Source of the DNA: Pseudomonas crudilactis
GTDB taxonomy: Bacteria; Pseudomonadota; Gammaproteobacteria; Pseudomonadales; Pseudomonadaceae
DNA: 64,000 nucleotides
Direction: 5' to 3'
NCBI RefSeq assembly: GCF_013433315.1
Contig: NZ_WXVV01000001.1
Location: 518,077-582,076, forward strand
The notes beneath the pieces are model-generated. The model was not told the DNA's origin. It was given only the letters and a program-made list of their open reading frames with translations, and searched no databases. A program made the position numbers and the translations under genes. Below, piece by piece: positions 39,201 to 46,497 of the stretch (position 1 is the first letter of the stretch; every line of letters begins with the position of its first letter).

Positions 39201-39733
39201 TTGAAGGTTTCCCAGTTGAGAATCGCCTTGTCGGCGGTCTGCTCGATCTTCACCGTAGTCTTGCCGTCAGCCTGAGTCTGCTGCGGCCCCTTGGCGTTCA
39301 GCCAACCCTGGCTGAGGCTGTTGTCGACCTTCAAGCCGCCCTCGCCCAATCCATCCGGCACGTTTTGCACACTGCCCAACGCCACCGCACGTCCGGCCGC
39401 CTGAGCTGCCTGCTGTGCGGCAATCGCCGCCACGGTGTTGTTGAGCGTCTGCAACGAGCGCTGCAATTGCTGATTGGCTCGTTGCTGCTGGGCCAATGGT
39501 GGCGTCATCCCCGGCAACCCGCCAACACTCGGCCGCGCTGCCGCCGCTTGTTGTGCGGCGCCCTTGGCGGCGAACCAGTTGGAACTGAACGCCGTTTGCG
39601 CCTGCGCACTCCCCGCCACCAGACACAACGCCACCGCGTGCGCCAGTGGCTTGAGCAGCCACAGCGCCGGATCGGCGACCTCACGCTTGAGCATCGGGGC
39701 ACGGGTACTGCGACGGGATGGGCGAGCGAGCAT
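27257..39733 (-). CDS. pdtA: Giant filamentous-haemagglutinin-type TpsA exoprotein, PdtA-like
   Basis: About 4158 residues. I prefer the ATG at 39733, which has AAAGGA about ten bases upstream, over the GTG at 39760. A long signal region ends near AGSAQAQ. The TPS secretion domain lies at roughly 130-400: LNWETFNVGRNTTVEFAQ, then VLNRVNDPSARASQIQGQ and MLINRNGIVFSGSSQVNVRN. The middle is a repetitive beta-helix with hundreds of G/N/L-rich turns. The C-terminal region (SIYSQG-like strands, GDINAGRGSKTTVVYTPPKR) matches DUF3739. Two short cysteine motifs, FWCDAIPGVC and FWCDIDPAYC, occur near residues 3010-3060. P. aeruginosa has the phosphate-regulated exoprotein PdtA next to lapA and hxc, as here. 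No TpsB pore gene is in the window. Confidence 0.9.
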   Translation of the reverse strand: MLARPSRRSTRAPMLKREVADPALWLLKPLAHAVALCLVAGSAQAQTAFSSNWFAAKGAAQQAAAARPSVGGLPGMTPPLAQQQRANQQLQRSLQTLNNTVAAIAAQQAAQAAGRAVALGSVQNVPDGLGEGGLKVDNSLSQGWLNAKGPQQTQADGKTTVKIEQTADKAILNWETFNVGRNTTVEFAQQSNWAVLNRVNDPSARASQIQGQIKGDGTVMLINRNGIVFSGSSQVNVRNLVAAAANITDIQFRDRGLYFDSSATQPTFTDAAGKVLVERGASIQTHAPKASTDAGGYALLLGNEVQNDGNISTPKGQTLLGAGDRFYIRKGSGTDGNAVSTTFGNEVTPGFKTGAVAGKVSNNGLIQAATGDITLTGHEVLQNGVLLASTSVATRGTVHLLNPVTDNAGSVTLAQGSVTAIMLDSSDLTALDSQRDASLQAVSANNRIRGDQSRIDIGSGGSVEFQNGSITLATGGQVAVSAGRRSLVRDGALIDVSGAVGVKVAMEANNIKINVQGNEQRDAPVNREGGALNSNDIWVDVRELVYVPAGTNGYATDRWYTAGGLLEVGGYLGTQGHGIGEWMAQGGSVNFAGNDVVTEKGSLINLSGGTLDVQSGEIRQSWLRGADGHLYEVSRAPGDLLYTGLYKGYEDSSERWGQTQFFYNPLIAPGSRQESGYTVGRDAGQLVIATRNALVDGQILGEVFQGERQTQAPRAVLDGYEQSQIARARRAQLIVGQYDPAWSATAGGLQYLLDPRLDQVQIGSTHAAALTAPGLTDAVAQERVGKLFLDSDMLNGFQLGALKVSAAKSIVVDQALAVDSGGDITLFGPQVQVNANLTARGGSLNVGDILTGNSALPAAAGTAIGVTVAEGVQLDARGLWSNLRTDPDDVNSLAYLNGGVVSVRSTGSVNLGSGSLLDVSSGGALLANGKTRGGKGGDITLESSPLTRSASSQLMLDGDVRGYGVTGGGSLTIQSGNVLIGGTGAAHGDNTLQLASSLFSSGFASYSVTGLTGLKVADGAQIDVVMPVYRFGDAAPNQSSGADPRTALELWTPTLFQENPAKGVLTQRGGASLALQAGSSELALIDPASSPLSIGHGARISVDPGQRIKLRGAGQITVDGQLNAWGGTLDIRQQQFGSLDVATMPQNADPQAHNRSIWIGEDAVLDVAGRAYTAVDALGRVYGQVGKGGSIILGGEIDSKKITATSADAYVIVRDGARLDASGTHAVLDVAGVGPTDVATDGGRIALSSYNGVFLDGQLQAAAGGVGASGGRLEIVQDAPLYQMNLASNEVRAPREMIISQGSDGPLLPAHLQAGEGAAQLRYGQTRLSAERLMSGGFDHLSLLSNGLLTFAGDVDLRMNQSLNLYTGSISLAQTASDTTRINLAAPYMRLSGLGLYVPSDVSMRPRVLANATTQLSNARFTASADLLDLSNTLSFGTEGTIAQLDAPAAAVSRRGFDQVTLDSRGDMRFLAPNDKERSSRLWTPGDLDLRAAQIYPATGVSADVRVGYQGYTAVPELARTLRISGHGEAPQALPYSAFGNLLLVAGKIEQGGVIRAPLGLIRLGENSLGKTQELRLLPGSVTSVSGAGLVMPYGGTTDGIDYRYDDKSVVLHGIASALDGVILTGQYVDVQGGALIDLSGGGDLRGAGFVSGRGGSTDARFNPLVRNAADGTFSLPGLSSNPVYAIVPGNQSAFAPALAEAGASDPRIGQQITVGAGVPGLAAGTYTLLPSTFALLPGAFRVEVNGQATPGMTSGALKMRNGSWSSAGLMSIANSGVRDSLPSQVILTSADVLRRYSQYNETSFTQFIESDAARRGVPRALAPMDAKSLNVQLVAGSKHDIDMNFQGQALFAPSKGGVAGSAVVLAQDLEVLGEGRSRTPGFTGVSLYAGSLDRLEAGRLSLGATPTVEYGSAGNFIRFEGSAANITLREGAVLSAPEVLLRTDKVDGGITLEAGAGINTLGRGDAPYDSTDGFIYQPGSASLLVVSNGWTSTLAPTVATYSEGPGSIRIGTCAAQPCAQPTLLYSNGSITAATDNQFELNESVRFGTRHLALAVGAVNAGSAEALAAAGRVPSGLTLNQNVLDRLLRGDTQFGAPALETLSLTTRDAFNFFGNVSLDTLDPQTGVSRLQNLLLATPAVYGWGEADDVATIRTANLIWNGATQAPGAVASGGAGTGSGTLDIQAQRIEFGYGPNPQPNGLDQNNRLALGFANVNLNASERITANHKGSLAVYLAQGAYDPISGYVYSGGNLNLRTPLLTGEAASVNLLKAGDDLTVSGVANAAVADALGAELTLEGRNVLLDGRIALASGKLVVKSENNLTLTNAAHLDLAGRTLPFNDVSKYSWGGDVALYSSHGNIRQAAGSRIDLSAHNNQAGNLSAVALAADAGVVDLQGEILGASSGYYDAGGTLVPYKAGGVDIRAQRLGDDLNQDFAALNQRLNAGQVFGSRSFQLKQGSLVLGDGLKAGEVNVSVDNGSLTVAGLIDASGERVGSIRLSANNGLTLTGNAVLDAHGRVLRVDSYGKIIDAPNRAMVELDSGNGLLTLASGARIDLRHGTDAPPGSAAGHNDGLPRGTLELNAPRIGGGDIAIDASGVLNIQGARSIGLNAMRRYTDAADGTDAAVSGRPYQVIDQAYLDAIHGDSTAFIDAALGNGDLLQRKLAGLNNAAYSDAFHLRPGVEIASKTADGDLVVQGDLDLSAYRYASLNPHTQKTAVYGSGESGSLLIRAGGNLDIYGSINDGFAPPPETVDDAGWKLVPGIQPFGGDLIVPGAGVTLAEGTSFPVGTTLNYDLPIQGATLASGTLLPTQGILAGPYTLTAGTVLAGAVHDAAGNLLYAAGTLLSDNVTLPAGSRLGAGTRLNAATDMQAMLWPKGVPLPGTFADNKIAGVKLSGALALLRGSLIPSMTDVVLADGTAFIDLRPLNGTQQGRNWALASMLPSGSTSWSMRVVAGADLDAADSRTVKPLTSEGHLRLADTHYGMVVTTKKLDTTWAVDNALGFPAGEVVKDDEMFWCDAIPGVCVAPAKFLWTDGNPMGAPAGSPVSEDDLFWCDIDPAYCAANVGGTTVSTHSQMFSVLRTGAADLDVMAAGNLSMESPFGVYTAGTQSSDVDARYNQPRGRLSDDGSVLGSAGSDNEKWVDGGSDSLYQAWYPQLGGNLTIGAGGSVSGDVVGRRATSITMETPEQVPSVAVGNWLWRQGTGNDEIPTAWWINFGSYASQPLADSSRSTAPYLVGFTGFGTLGGGNISLRAGADGGMLDPVGDGRSNLYPRGQGLIVAVGSTGRVGSDGSLQLTGGGDIDMRFGGSLNPSLQARAGETETQAPRHDLQGAVINLRGAAQINASAVGGVNLQYGAFSLDQDSREVRAYDPFKSTLGSASGGLVLIPGDSGMRLSTRGDLVLGGAADPGRVRLQNSTAFTDASGVGHAGGGLTGFSLWTDHTAIDLFSAGGNLTPSTQLAESDNLLVSTSNTSPTDGRFVYPSILRAVAAKGSIYAGSSAAYGTGNVPPAEGYSLLLAPSTSGQLELLAGDSIYAGGYAINQSGASPAAITSPFAPSFNGFVSNSADRPLMTNNSVDGVATQRNARYPLFAFGANSYSGLSGVQGPARFYALTGDLVGVRSGETLTFFRSGVQQRTWYEAAGPVWMLAGRDLVASGTYLGQPTAVPNEVLSYNGDEIRSTGNLFIHNRPNDVSRVAAGRDILYSSFDIAGPGVLDVSAGRNLLMEDRASITSIGPVLAGDSRPGASVVLQAGVGAQGLDYSRFIARYLNPQNLADSQVSLNGQPGKVVKTYLDELQSWLTLGYGFSGNVEQAQAFYAALPSAEQAIFARQVYFAELRAGGLEYNDVDGPRKGSYLRGRNAIAALFPTTDVAGNPIRYDGDITLYGGAGVKTLFGGDIQMLTPGGGQVFGIEGAAPPSTAGIITQGSGNIQLYSQGSILLGQSRIMTTFGGSILGWSSEGDINAGRGSKTTVVYTPPKRVYDTWGNVTLSPSVPSTGAGIATLNPIAEVAPGDIDLIAPLGTIDAGEAGIRVSGNVNIAALTVVNAANISVQGKATGVPVVSAVNTGAITSASSAASSATQAAEDVARQQQAAARQNQASVFTVQVLSFGNEQLAPSRDGASRAPAPGYNPNSPVQVLGAGALDEQAKQQLTEEERGQLTL

Positions 39734-39866
39734 CACTACGAGATCCTTTTTGATTGCCACACAAAGCTGCAGGCCAGCAAAAACCTGCTGTTACGACATA
39801 GGCAGTTGGCGAGGGGCGCGACCGAACGGATGTCACACAAACTTCATGATTGAGGTGTAAATCGAG

Positions 39867-39904
39867 CAAAAAAAATGGCAGCAACCCGAAGGCTGCTGCC
39901 ATTT
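39867..39904 (-). terminator. Rho-independent terminator after the LapA-like gene
   Basis: ATGGCAGCA and TGCTGCCAT pair around a loop of about 11 bases. On the minus strand the stem is followed by eight T residues, about 20 bases beyond the LapA-like stop. Confidence 0.9.
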
Positions 39905-39924
39905 CCTGACGCTTGAGGCGTGTA

Positions 39925-41028
39925 TTACAAAGGACGACCGACAGCGTTGCAGACGCTGGCGTTGTTGATGTCCAGGTTGTTGCCGGTGGAGTTGGTGACG
40001 AAGTTAGCGGTTACAGCGGTTTTCCAGTTGGTTGGAACCGGAATGAAACCGTGAGCGGCAGTGGCCACGGCGTTGCCCGGAGTGCTGTAGTGCTGGGTCA
40101 GGAACGCTTTGACATCAGCGGCCACGGCTGCGTCCTTGTAGCACTGGCCGAAGATGAAGTTGGTGTAAGCCGCCATTGCATAACCGCTGGACGGGTTGGC
40201 AACCACTGGGGACCACTGCGCCGGGTTGGCCGCGTTGGTTGGCAGTGGAGCCGAAGCCAGAGCAGCGTTGACGTTGGCGCTGGTTGGCTGAACGCTATTG
40301 ATACGCGCAACAACAGCGTTGCTCGCAGCGTTGACTCCGTCCGGACCGACATAACCGATGGAACCGTCAACCGCGTTGACTGCCGGGGCTACGTCAGCGG
40401 TATTGGCCACGCCTACCCAGTTCGACGGCACAGCGGAACCTGCTGGCAGACGGGCGTTGGTGAAGGTGGTGTTGACGGCGAATTTGGTCGGGCAGATCGA
40501 GTTCAGGTGACGGCTGAGGATTTCGGTGGTGCCGCTCGAAGCGGTGCGATAAACAACGCGGATCGCGGTAGTGTCGGAGGTACCCAACAGCGCGCCCCAG
40601 GTAGTCTTGGTGCCCGACAAGGCATCACACAGTTGAGCGCTGGTCAGGTTAAGGGTGGTGTTGCCGGCCTTTTTGTAAGGGATGGCAACCGAAGTGGCGA
40701 CAGATGGCAGCTGGATCAGCGGACCAAACGAAGCGCCGAAGTTGGTGTTGTAGGTGCTGATTTCCGAAGCGCTGAGGATCGAGTCGCTACCGGCGAAGTG
40801 CACAGTGCCAGTGGTGCTGAACTGTGCGGCGGTGTTGGTCAGGAAAGCACTTTTGCCGATGCCGCTACCGGTCACGGCGTAGCTGAAGTTGGCAGGCAGG
40901 ATGCTGTTGGCAGAACCTTTGTACAGAGCGGCAGGCAGTGAGGCGCCACCACCGGTTACGGCCATGGCTTGGGCGGATGCCAGAGCGGCGACGGTCAATG
41001 AGGCTGCGATCAGAGTGCGCTTGAACAT
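39925..41028 (-). CDS. lapA: PstS/DING-type secreted phosphate-binding or phosphatase protein, LapA-like
   Basis: A 367-residue protein starting MFKRTLIAASLTVAALASAQ at 41028, with AGGAG seven bases upstream. A signal peptide is cleaved near AMA-VTG. The mature N-terminus VTGGGASLPAALYKG is the DING/PstS phosphate-binding start. Further PstS features are VTGSGIGKSAFL, FAGSDSILS and TASSGTTEILSRHL. In P. aeruginosa the DING-like LapA is the alkaline phosphatase exported by the Hxc type II system and is encoded beside it. The same arrangement here (hxc genes downstream on the same strand) supports the role, but enzymatic activity is inferred, not shown. Confidence 0.85.
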   Translation of the reverse strand: MFKRTLIAASLTVAALASAQAMAVTGGGASLPAALYKGSANSILPANFSYAVTGSGIGKSAFLTNTAAQFSTTGTVHFAGSDSILSASEISTYNTNFGASFGPLIQLPSVATSVAIPYKKAGNTTLNLTSAQLCDALSGTKTTWGALLGTSDTTAIRVVYRTASSGTTEILSRHLNSICPTKFAVNTTFTNARLPAGSAVPSNWVGVANTADVAPAVNAVDGSIGYVGPDGVNAASNAVVARINSVQPTSANVNAALASAPLPTNAANPAQWSPVVANPSSGYAMAAYTNFIFGQCYKDAAVAADVKAFLTQHYSTPGNAVATAAHGFIPVPTNWKTAVTANFVTNSTGNNLDINNASVCNAVGRPL

Positions 41029-41394
41029 GAAGAATCTCCTTTTCAACTAGGTTTGGGAACACAGGTTTTCGGGTGACTTGCATGACACTGGGAGGACTCA
41101 CCGGGGCCCTCGCTAGCGTTGGCCTTGGTTAAGTCGCACTGAGAAATTCGCAGCTTCCGGTGACAGATAAAGGAAAAAACCTCGGGAGCTGAACGATGTT
41201 TCCGAAGGGATTTTCTCGGGTGTTTGTCGGGTGTCGTGCAGCGTCTGGATCGGGGGTTTGGCGGAATCGGGCTGGAGGCGTTGGCGGGTGGTTGCAGATG
41301 ACAGAAAGGAGAACCCGAGGATGGGGGAAACATGGCTCGGGTGATGGAGAATCTTTTGCAAAAACTTTGAATTATCTATTGGCCTGACTGGCCC
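41029..41394. other. Upstream region of the LapA-like gene; no gene seen
   Basis: About 365 bases without a convincing ORF. Short Pho-box-like TGTCA half-sites occur on the minus strand (around 41080 and 41160) but not with the 11-base spacing of a standard Pho box. I can therefore only say that phosphate control is plausible from orthology. Confidence 0.5.
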
Positions 41395-41492
41395 CTTCGC
41401 GAGCAGGCTCGCTCCCACAGGGATTGATGTTGTTAATGCAATTTACTTCACACCACCGAACACTGTGGGAGCGAGCTTGCTCGCGAAGGGGC
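41395..41492. repeat. Inverted REP pair after hxcS
   Basis: TTCGCGAGCAGGCTCGCTCC at 41396 and GGAGCGAGCTTGCTCGCGAA near 41489 face each other. The pair lies just beyond the end of the secretion operon and probably ends its transcript. Confidence 0.9.
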
Positions 41493-41516
41493 CCGATCAG
41501 ACACCATAAAAACCGG

Positions 41517-42728
41517 CTACTGGACCAATTGATTGATCTCAATGATCGGCAACAACACCGCCATCACAATCACCAGCACCACCCCGCCCATCACCACAAT
41601 CATCAGCGGCTCCAGCAATGCGGTCATGCCCATCGCCCGCCGTTCGATATCACGGGATAAGGTCTGCGCCGCGCGCTCAAGCATTGGTGGCAGCGATCCG
41701 GTTTTTTCGCCACTGGCGATCAGATGAATCAGCACCGGCGGGAACACATTCTCCACCCGCAATGCAGCGGCGAGGTTCACGCCCTCACGCACCTTGGCCG
41801 TGGCCTCAGTGACGCTCAAACTCAAGCGGTCATTGGACAGCGTCTGCCGCGCCGCTTCCAGCGCACGCAGCAACGGCACCCCGGCGCCGCCGAGAATCGC
41901 CAGAGTCGAGGCGAAACGCGCAGTGTTCAGGCCGAGGATGAAGCGCCCGAACAACGGCAACTTCAGCACCCGATGATGCCAACTCAAACGTGCCGCCGGA
42001 TTGCGCAGATACAGGCGCCAGCTCCAAAACGCGCCGGCCATGATCGCGGCGCACAGCCAGCCCCAACTGCGGATGAAATCACTGGCGTTGAGCATCGCCA
42101 ACGTCAGACCGGGCAAATCCTGCCGCGCCTGGGAAAACGCGCTGACCACCTGCGGCACCACATAACTGAGCAAGAAAATCACGATGCCGATCGACACCAG
42201 CCCGACCACGCCCGGATAGATAAACGCAGTGAGAATCTTGCCGCGCAGGTTGTTGCGCTCCTCGATGTAGTCGGCGAGCCGTTCCATCACTTGCGCCAGA
42301 TCGCCGGACTCTTCCCCCGCCGCAATCAACGCGCGATATATCTCGGGAAAGTCTCGTGGTCGTGCCGCCAGCGATTCGGCCAGTCGCATGCCGCTGCGCA
42401 CATCCGCACGCACCGCGCTGAGGGTGTGAGCGATGTGTTTTTTCTCAGCCTGCTCGACCGTGGCACTCAGCGCCGCTTCCAGCGGTAGACTGGCGCCGAG
42501 CAGACTCGCCAATTGCCGCGTGGCCCACGCCAGATCGTTATCGGAGAGTTTGGCGCTGAACAATCCGCCACCGCCGTGCTGGGCGACGTTGCTTTCTTTG
42601 TGCACCGATAACGCAGTCAAACCGCGCCCGCGTAATGTTGTGAACGCGGCAGCCTGGCTGTCCGCCTCGAGGTGCCCGGATTCGATCTTGCCGGTGGCGT
42701 CGGCGGCTTCAAAACGATAGCGATTCAT
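41517..42728 (-). CDS. hxcS: Type II secretion inner-membrane platform protein GspF
   Basis: A 403-residue polytopic protein with the two-copy T2SSF domain. The first copy (about 70-195) has LAWATRQLASLLGASLPLEAAL and the second (about 270-395) has ARFASTLAILGGAGVPLLRALE. Each is followed by membrane helices, including GVVLVIVMAVLLPIIEINQL at the end. GspF is the centre of the inner-membrane assembly platform and contacts the ATPase GspE. Its ATG shares one base with the GspE stop. It is the last gene of the hxc-type operon, followed by a REP hairpin. Confidence 0.93.
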   Translation of the reverse strand: MNRYRFEAADATGKIESGHLEADSQAAAFTTLRGRGLTALSVHKESNVAQHGGGGLFSAKLSDNDLAWATRQLASLLGASLPLEAALSATVEQAEKKHIAHTLSAVRADVRSGMRLAESLAARPRDFPEIYRALIAAGEESGDLAQVMERLADYIEERNNLRGKILTAFIYPGVVGLVSIGIVIFLLSYVVPQVVSAFSQARQDLPGLTLAMLNASDFIRSWGWLCAAIMAGAFWSWRLYLRNPAARLSWHHRVLKLPLFGRFILGLNTARFASTLAILGGAGVPLLRALEAARQTLSNDRLSLSVTEATAKVREGVNLAAALRVENVFPPVLIHLIASGEKTGSLPPMLERAAQTLSRDIERRAMGMTALLEPLMIVVMGGVVLVIVMAVLLPIIEINQLVQ

Positions 42729-44134
42729 CAGGCGTCCCGTGTCACACGGAGGATTTCTTCGGGCGCAGTGGCGCCACTGCGGATCCAGCGCTCGCCGTCC
42801 TCGCGCAGACTGAACATCCCGGCTTTGGCTGCCGAAGCGCGCAAGGCCTGCTCCCCTGCCCCTTGGTGGATCAGGGTGCGGATGTCGTCGTCGATGCAGA
42901 ACAATTCATGGATGCCGGTGCGGCCGCTGTAACCGGTTTGATTGCAGTTTGCGCAACCGACCGGGCGCCAGGTGCCGGGCGCGGTGGGGTCTTCTTCCTT
43001 GCATTGATTGCACAGCCGCCGCACCAGCCGTTGTGCGAGTACGCCGAGCATCGACGAGGCCAGCAAAAATGGTTCGACACCCATGTCGATCAAGCGGTTG
43101 ACCGCCGACACCGCGTCGTTGGTATGCAGAGTCGCCAGCACCAAGTGCCCGGTCAAGGAAGCCTGCACGGCGATTTGCGCGGTTTCGAGATCGCGGATTT
43201 CGCCGATCATGATGATGTCCGGGTCCTGGCGCAGAATTGCCCGCAGTGCGAGGGCAAAAGTCATGTCGATCTTGGCGTTGACCTGAATCTGGCTGATGCC
43301 CGGCAAGTCGTATTCCACCGGGTCTTCCACGGTGAGGATGTTGCTGGTGCTCGCATCCAGTCGCGCCAGTGCCGCATAGAGGCTGGTGGTCTTGCCGCTG
43401 CCGGTCGGCCCGGTGACCAAAACGATGCCGTGAGGCTGGCGAATTAGGTGATCGAGTTTGGCCAGCACCTGCGCGTCCATGCCCAGCGTTTCCAGATGCA
43501 AGCGCCCGGCCTGTTTGTCGAGCAGACGCATCACCACCCTTTCGCCATGACCAGTCGGTACCGTGGAAACACGAATATCAATCGGCCGCCCGGCCACGCG
43601 CAGGGCGATACGACCGTCCTGCGGCAGGCGTTTTTCGGCGATATCGAGTTGGGCCATGATCTTGATCCGCGACACCAGCGCACCGTGCAACGCCTTGCGC
43701 GGTGAGACCACGTCACGCAAGGTGCCGTCGACGCGGTAGCGCACCACCGAATGGGTTTCGAAGGGTTCGATGTGGATGTCACTGGCTTCGTCGCGCGCGG
43801 CCTGGGTGAGCAAGGCGTTGATCATGCGGATCACCGGCGCACCGTCCTGGGTGTCGAGCAGGTCGGTGATTTCCGGCATGTCCTGCATCAGGCGGTCGAG
43901 GTCGACTTCATTCTCCGCCGCGCCGACCACTGCCGCCGCACTGCCGGTGTCGGCATAGGCAGCGGCGAGCAAGCCATCGAGTTCGTCATCGCGCACCCGC
44001 TGAATCGTGGTCGCGCCAAACTGCCGCCGCGCCTCGCTGATCGACCAGCCCGGTGTCGACGGGCACACGGTCAGCACGCCATCGCACAACAGAATGCGCT
44101 GCGCCTTGGCCCAAGCGTAGGGCAGCGAACTCAT
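42728..44134 (-). CDS. hxcR: Type II secretion ATPase GspE
   Basis: A 468-residue ATPase starting [20 protein letters not shown] at 44134, where ATGA overlaps the secretin stop. Walker [10 protein letters not shown] is at 242-250, followed by the Asp box ([14 protein letters not shown]), Walker B ([12 protein letters not shown], 305-315) and His box ([12 protein letters not shown]). A zinc-binding cysteine quartet CNQC / CANC is at 375-378 and 394-397. The N-terminal domain is short compared with canonical GspE, as in Hxc-type ATPases. It powers pseudopilus assembly. Confidence 0.94.
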   Translation of the reverse strand: MSSLPYAWAKAQRILLCDGVLTVCPSTPGWSISEARRQFGATTIQRVRDDELDGLLAAAYADTGSAAAVVGAAENEVDLDRLMQDMPEITDLLDTQDGAPVIRMINALLTQAARDEASDIHIEPFETHSVVRYRVDGTLRDVVSPRKALHGALVSRIKIMAQLDIAEKRLPQDGRIALRVAGRPIDIRVSTVPTGHGERVVMRLLDKQAGRLHLETLGMDAQVLAKLDHLIRQPHGIVLVTGPTGSGKTTSLYAALARLDASTSNILTVEDPVEYDLPGISQIQVNAKIDMTFALALRAILRQDPDIIMIGEIRDLETAQIAVQASLTGHLVLATLHTNDAVSAVNRLIDMGVEPFLLASSMLGVLAQRLVRRLCNQCKEEDPTAPGTWRPVGCANCNQTGYSGRTGIHELFCIDDDIRTLIHQGAGEQALRASAAKAGMFSLREDGERWIRSGATAPEEILRVTRDA

Positions 44135-46497
44135 TGGATGGGCACCGCTTTGATCGTCGCGCGTGGCCCTGAGGCAGGCATAACCGCCGGCACACCCTGC
44201 GCCGCCGTCGGCAACTGCGGCGCCTGCATGTCCGGCATTGCCCAGCTGCGTTCCGGCTGCAAACCACCTTGGGCACGGCGCATGAAGTCGTAGCGGTTCA
44301 GCGTAATGCTGCGCCCCGCTTCGCTGTCGCGGATGATGTACGGGCGCAGAAACACCATCAGGTTGGTCTTGGTAATCGCCCGCCGCTCGTTGCGAAACAG
44401 CGCGCCGATCCCCGGAATGTCGCCCAGCCACGGCACCGCGTCATTGCTCTGGCTGTAACCGTCCTGCAGCAAGCCGCCAAGGACCATGATCTGCCCGTCA
44501 TCCAGCAGAATGCTGGTATCAATCGCGCGTTTGTTGGTGACAATCCCCGCCGAGGTCGAACTGGCCGAAGCCCGCTCATCAATGCTGCTGACTTCCTGAT
44601 AGATATCGAGCTTGACCGTGCCACCCTCGGAAATCTGCGGGCGCACGTTGAGCTTCAGACCCACCTCTTCACGGGTCACGGTCTGGAACGGGTTATTGCT
44701 GGTACCGCCACCGCCAGTCACGTAACTGCCGCTGACAAACGGAATAGTCTGCCCGACAAAAATACTCGCCGCTTCGTTGTCGAGAGTCAGCAGGTTTGGC
44801 GTCGACAGCACGTTGGTGCCGCCCTTGCTCTTCAACGCCCGGGCCAACACTTTCAGGTCAAGAATCTTGCCGATCCCCGGGATATCGACAGTGCCGTTGA
44901 CGTAACCCAGGTTCAAACCTTGTGGCAGTACATCGATGCTTGTCTTGCCGTTGACGTTGATCCCCGAACCACCCAGATTCGCCCCACCGATCACGCCATT
45001 GCCACCGAGATTGCCGGTCTGCCACTGCACACCGAACTCACTGGCATCGTCCTCACCGACTTCGACGATCAGGCTTTCGATCACCACTTGCGCGCGGCGC
45101 TGGTCGAGCAGATCGATCACTTCGCGCAAGTTGCGATACAACGGCTCCGGCGCGGAGATCAGCAAGGTGTTGGTGGTGGCGTCGGCCTGAATGGTCACGC
45201 CGCCGGCACTGAAGGCGACGTTCTGTTCGCTCGCCTGATTACCGCTGCTACTGGTGCCGCCACTGCCTTGTGCGTAACTGCCACCGGTACTGCCGCTGCT
45301 ATTGCTGGTCGATGTCGTGCCACTGTTTTGCGTACCACTCTGACCATTCTGCCCACTGCTGCCACCGGTGCTGCCACCCATGGCGCTGAGCACCGAACGC
45401 GCACTGTCGCTGGTGCCGCTGTCGCTCTCGCCAGTCAGCAAACCACGCAAGGCCTGCGCCAGTTTCGCCGCTTGGGCGTTACGCAGATAAACCACATGCA
45501 GATTGCTCGGATTGCTCTGCGCGTTATCCAGTTTGTAGATCAGATTTCGCGCCAACTCGGTACGCTCCGGGCTGCCAGCGCGAATGATGATGGTGTTGGA
45601 ACGCGGGTCACCAATCACCGCAATTTTCTGCGTCGGATCATTGCCCGGCGCATCAAGCAAATCCGCGACCATTGGCGCAATGTCGGCAGCGATGCCGTTC
45701 TGGATCTGCACCACATCCGTGTCGATCGCACTCGGCGAATCAATGCTCGCGATCAACTGCGCAACGCGGGTCAGGTTCTCGGCGTAATCGGTGATAACGA
45801 TGGTGTTATTGCCCGGGTAGGCGTTGATCGGATTGTTCGGCGACACGATCGGCCGCAGCACCGGAATCAGGTTCACCGCGTTCTCGTATTGCAGGCGAAA
45901 CGTGCGCGTGAGCATGCCGTTACCCGCCGGTTTGTCAGCGCTGTAAATCGGCCCACCCAGCAGCTTCGCATCCGCCTCAGGCACCACCTGCGCCACACCG
46001 CCAACATCGACCACGCTGAAACCCTGCATGCGCAGCGCCGCCAACAACATGTCGTAAGCCTGCCGCGCCGGCACCTGACCCTCCGAGACCAGCGTCAACG
46101 TGCCCTTCACCCGAGGGTCGACCAAAAACTGCTGCCCGGTCGAACGCGACAACGCCCGCACCACCGCTTGAATATCGGCGTCGACAAAATTCAGCGTCAC
46201 CGGTTGATCGCCCAAAGGATTGCTCGGCAAGGCAATGCCCGAAGCCGCCGCCCCACTGCGCGCACTTTTGCTGATGTTGTGCAATTGCTTCGGCACAGGT
46301 CGCGCCTGAGCCTGTGCGCGCTCGCGGTCGAGCACCGCGTCGCCGCTGCGCTGGGTGTTGGCCAGCGGCCGACCCAGTTCACTGTCGACCAGCAACGGCG
46401 GCTGGTTTTGCAGTGTGCTGGTGTTGCTGCACGCGCTCAACGCCATCAGCAGCATCGGCAACGCCAGACGTGCCGGTTTGGATCCTGACCCCTTCAT
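44131..46497 (-). CDS. hxcQ: Type II secretion liposecretin GspD
   Basis: A 788-residue outer-membrane secretin with a lipoprotein signal: lipobox LSAC with the acylated Cys23 and Ser at +2. The HxcQ secretin of P. aeruginosa is self-piloted to the outer membrane by such an N-terminal lipid, so no separate pilotin would be needed. N-domains begin with [21 protein letters not shown] Gly/Ser-rich loop of about 60 residues ([14 protein letters not shown] and onwards) sits in N3 near residue 370. The secretin core has [15 protein letters not shown] near residue 700. Upstream and downstream genes overlap by 4 bases each. Confidence 0.94.
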   Translation of the reverse strand: MKGSGSKPARLALPMLLMALSACSNTSTLQNQPPLLVDSELGRPLANTQRSGDAVLDRERAQAQARPVPKQLHNISKSARSGAAASGIALPSNPLGDQPVTLNFVDADIQAVVRALSRSTGQQFLVDPRVKGTLTLVSEGQVPARQAYDMLLAALRMQGFSVVDVGGVAQVVPEADAKLLGGPIYSADKPAGNGMLTRTFRLQYENAVNLIPVLRPIVSPNNPINAYPGNNTIVITDYAENLTRVAQLIASIDSPSAIDTDVVQIQNGIAADIAPMVADLLDAPGNDPTQKIAVIGDPRSNTIIIRAGSPERTELARNLIYKLDNAQSNPSNLHVVYLRNAQAAKLAQALRGLLTGESDSGTSDSARSVLSAMGGSTGGSSGQNGQSGTQNSGTTSTSNSSGSTGGSYAQGSGGTSSSGNQASEQNVAFSAGGVTIQADATTNTLLISAPEPLYRNLREVIDLLDQRRAQVVIESLIVEVGEDDASEFGVQWQTGNLGGNGVIGGANLGGSGINVNGKTSIDVLPQGLNLGYVNGTVDIPGIGKILDLKVLARALKSKGGTNVLSTPNLLTLDNEAASIFVGQTIPFVSGSYVTGGGGTSNNPFQTVTREEVGLKLNVRPQISEGGTVKLDIYQEVSSIDERASASSTSAGIVTNKRAIDTSILLDDGQIMVLGGLLQDGYSQSNDAVPWLGDIPGIGALFRNERRAITKTNLMVFLRPYIIRDSEAGRSITLNRYDFMRRAQGGLQPERSWAMPDMQAPQLPTAAQGVPAVMPASGPRATIKAVPIQ

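Noticed and set aside
41040..41180. Pho box upstream of the LapA-like gene
   Set aside because: Single TGTCA half-sites occur but not two with 11-base periodicity, so the site cannot be supported from sequence.
44269..46488. 739-codon plus-strand frame
   Set aside because: Exactly antisense to the hxcQ secretin gene, very rich in H/R/Q as expected from the complementary frame of a high-GC gene.
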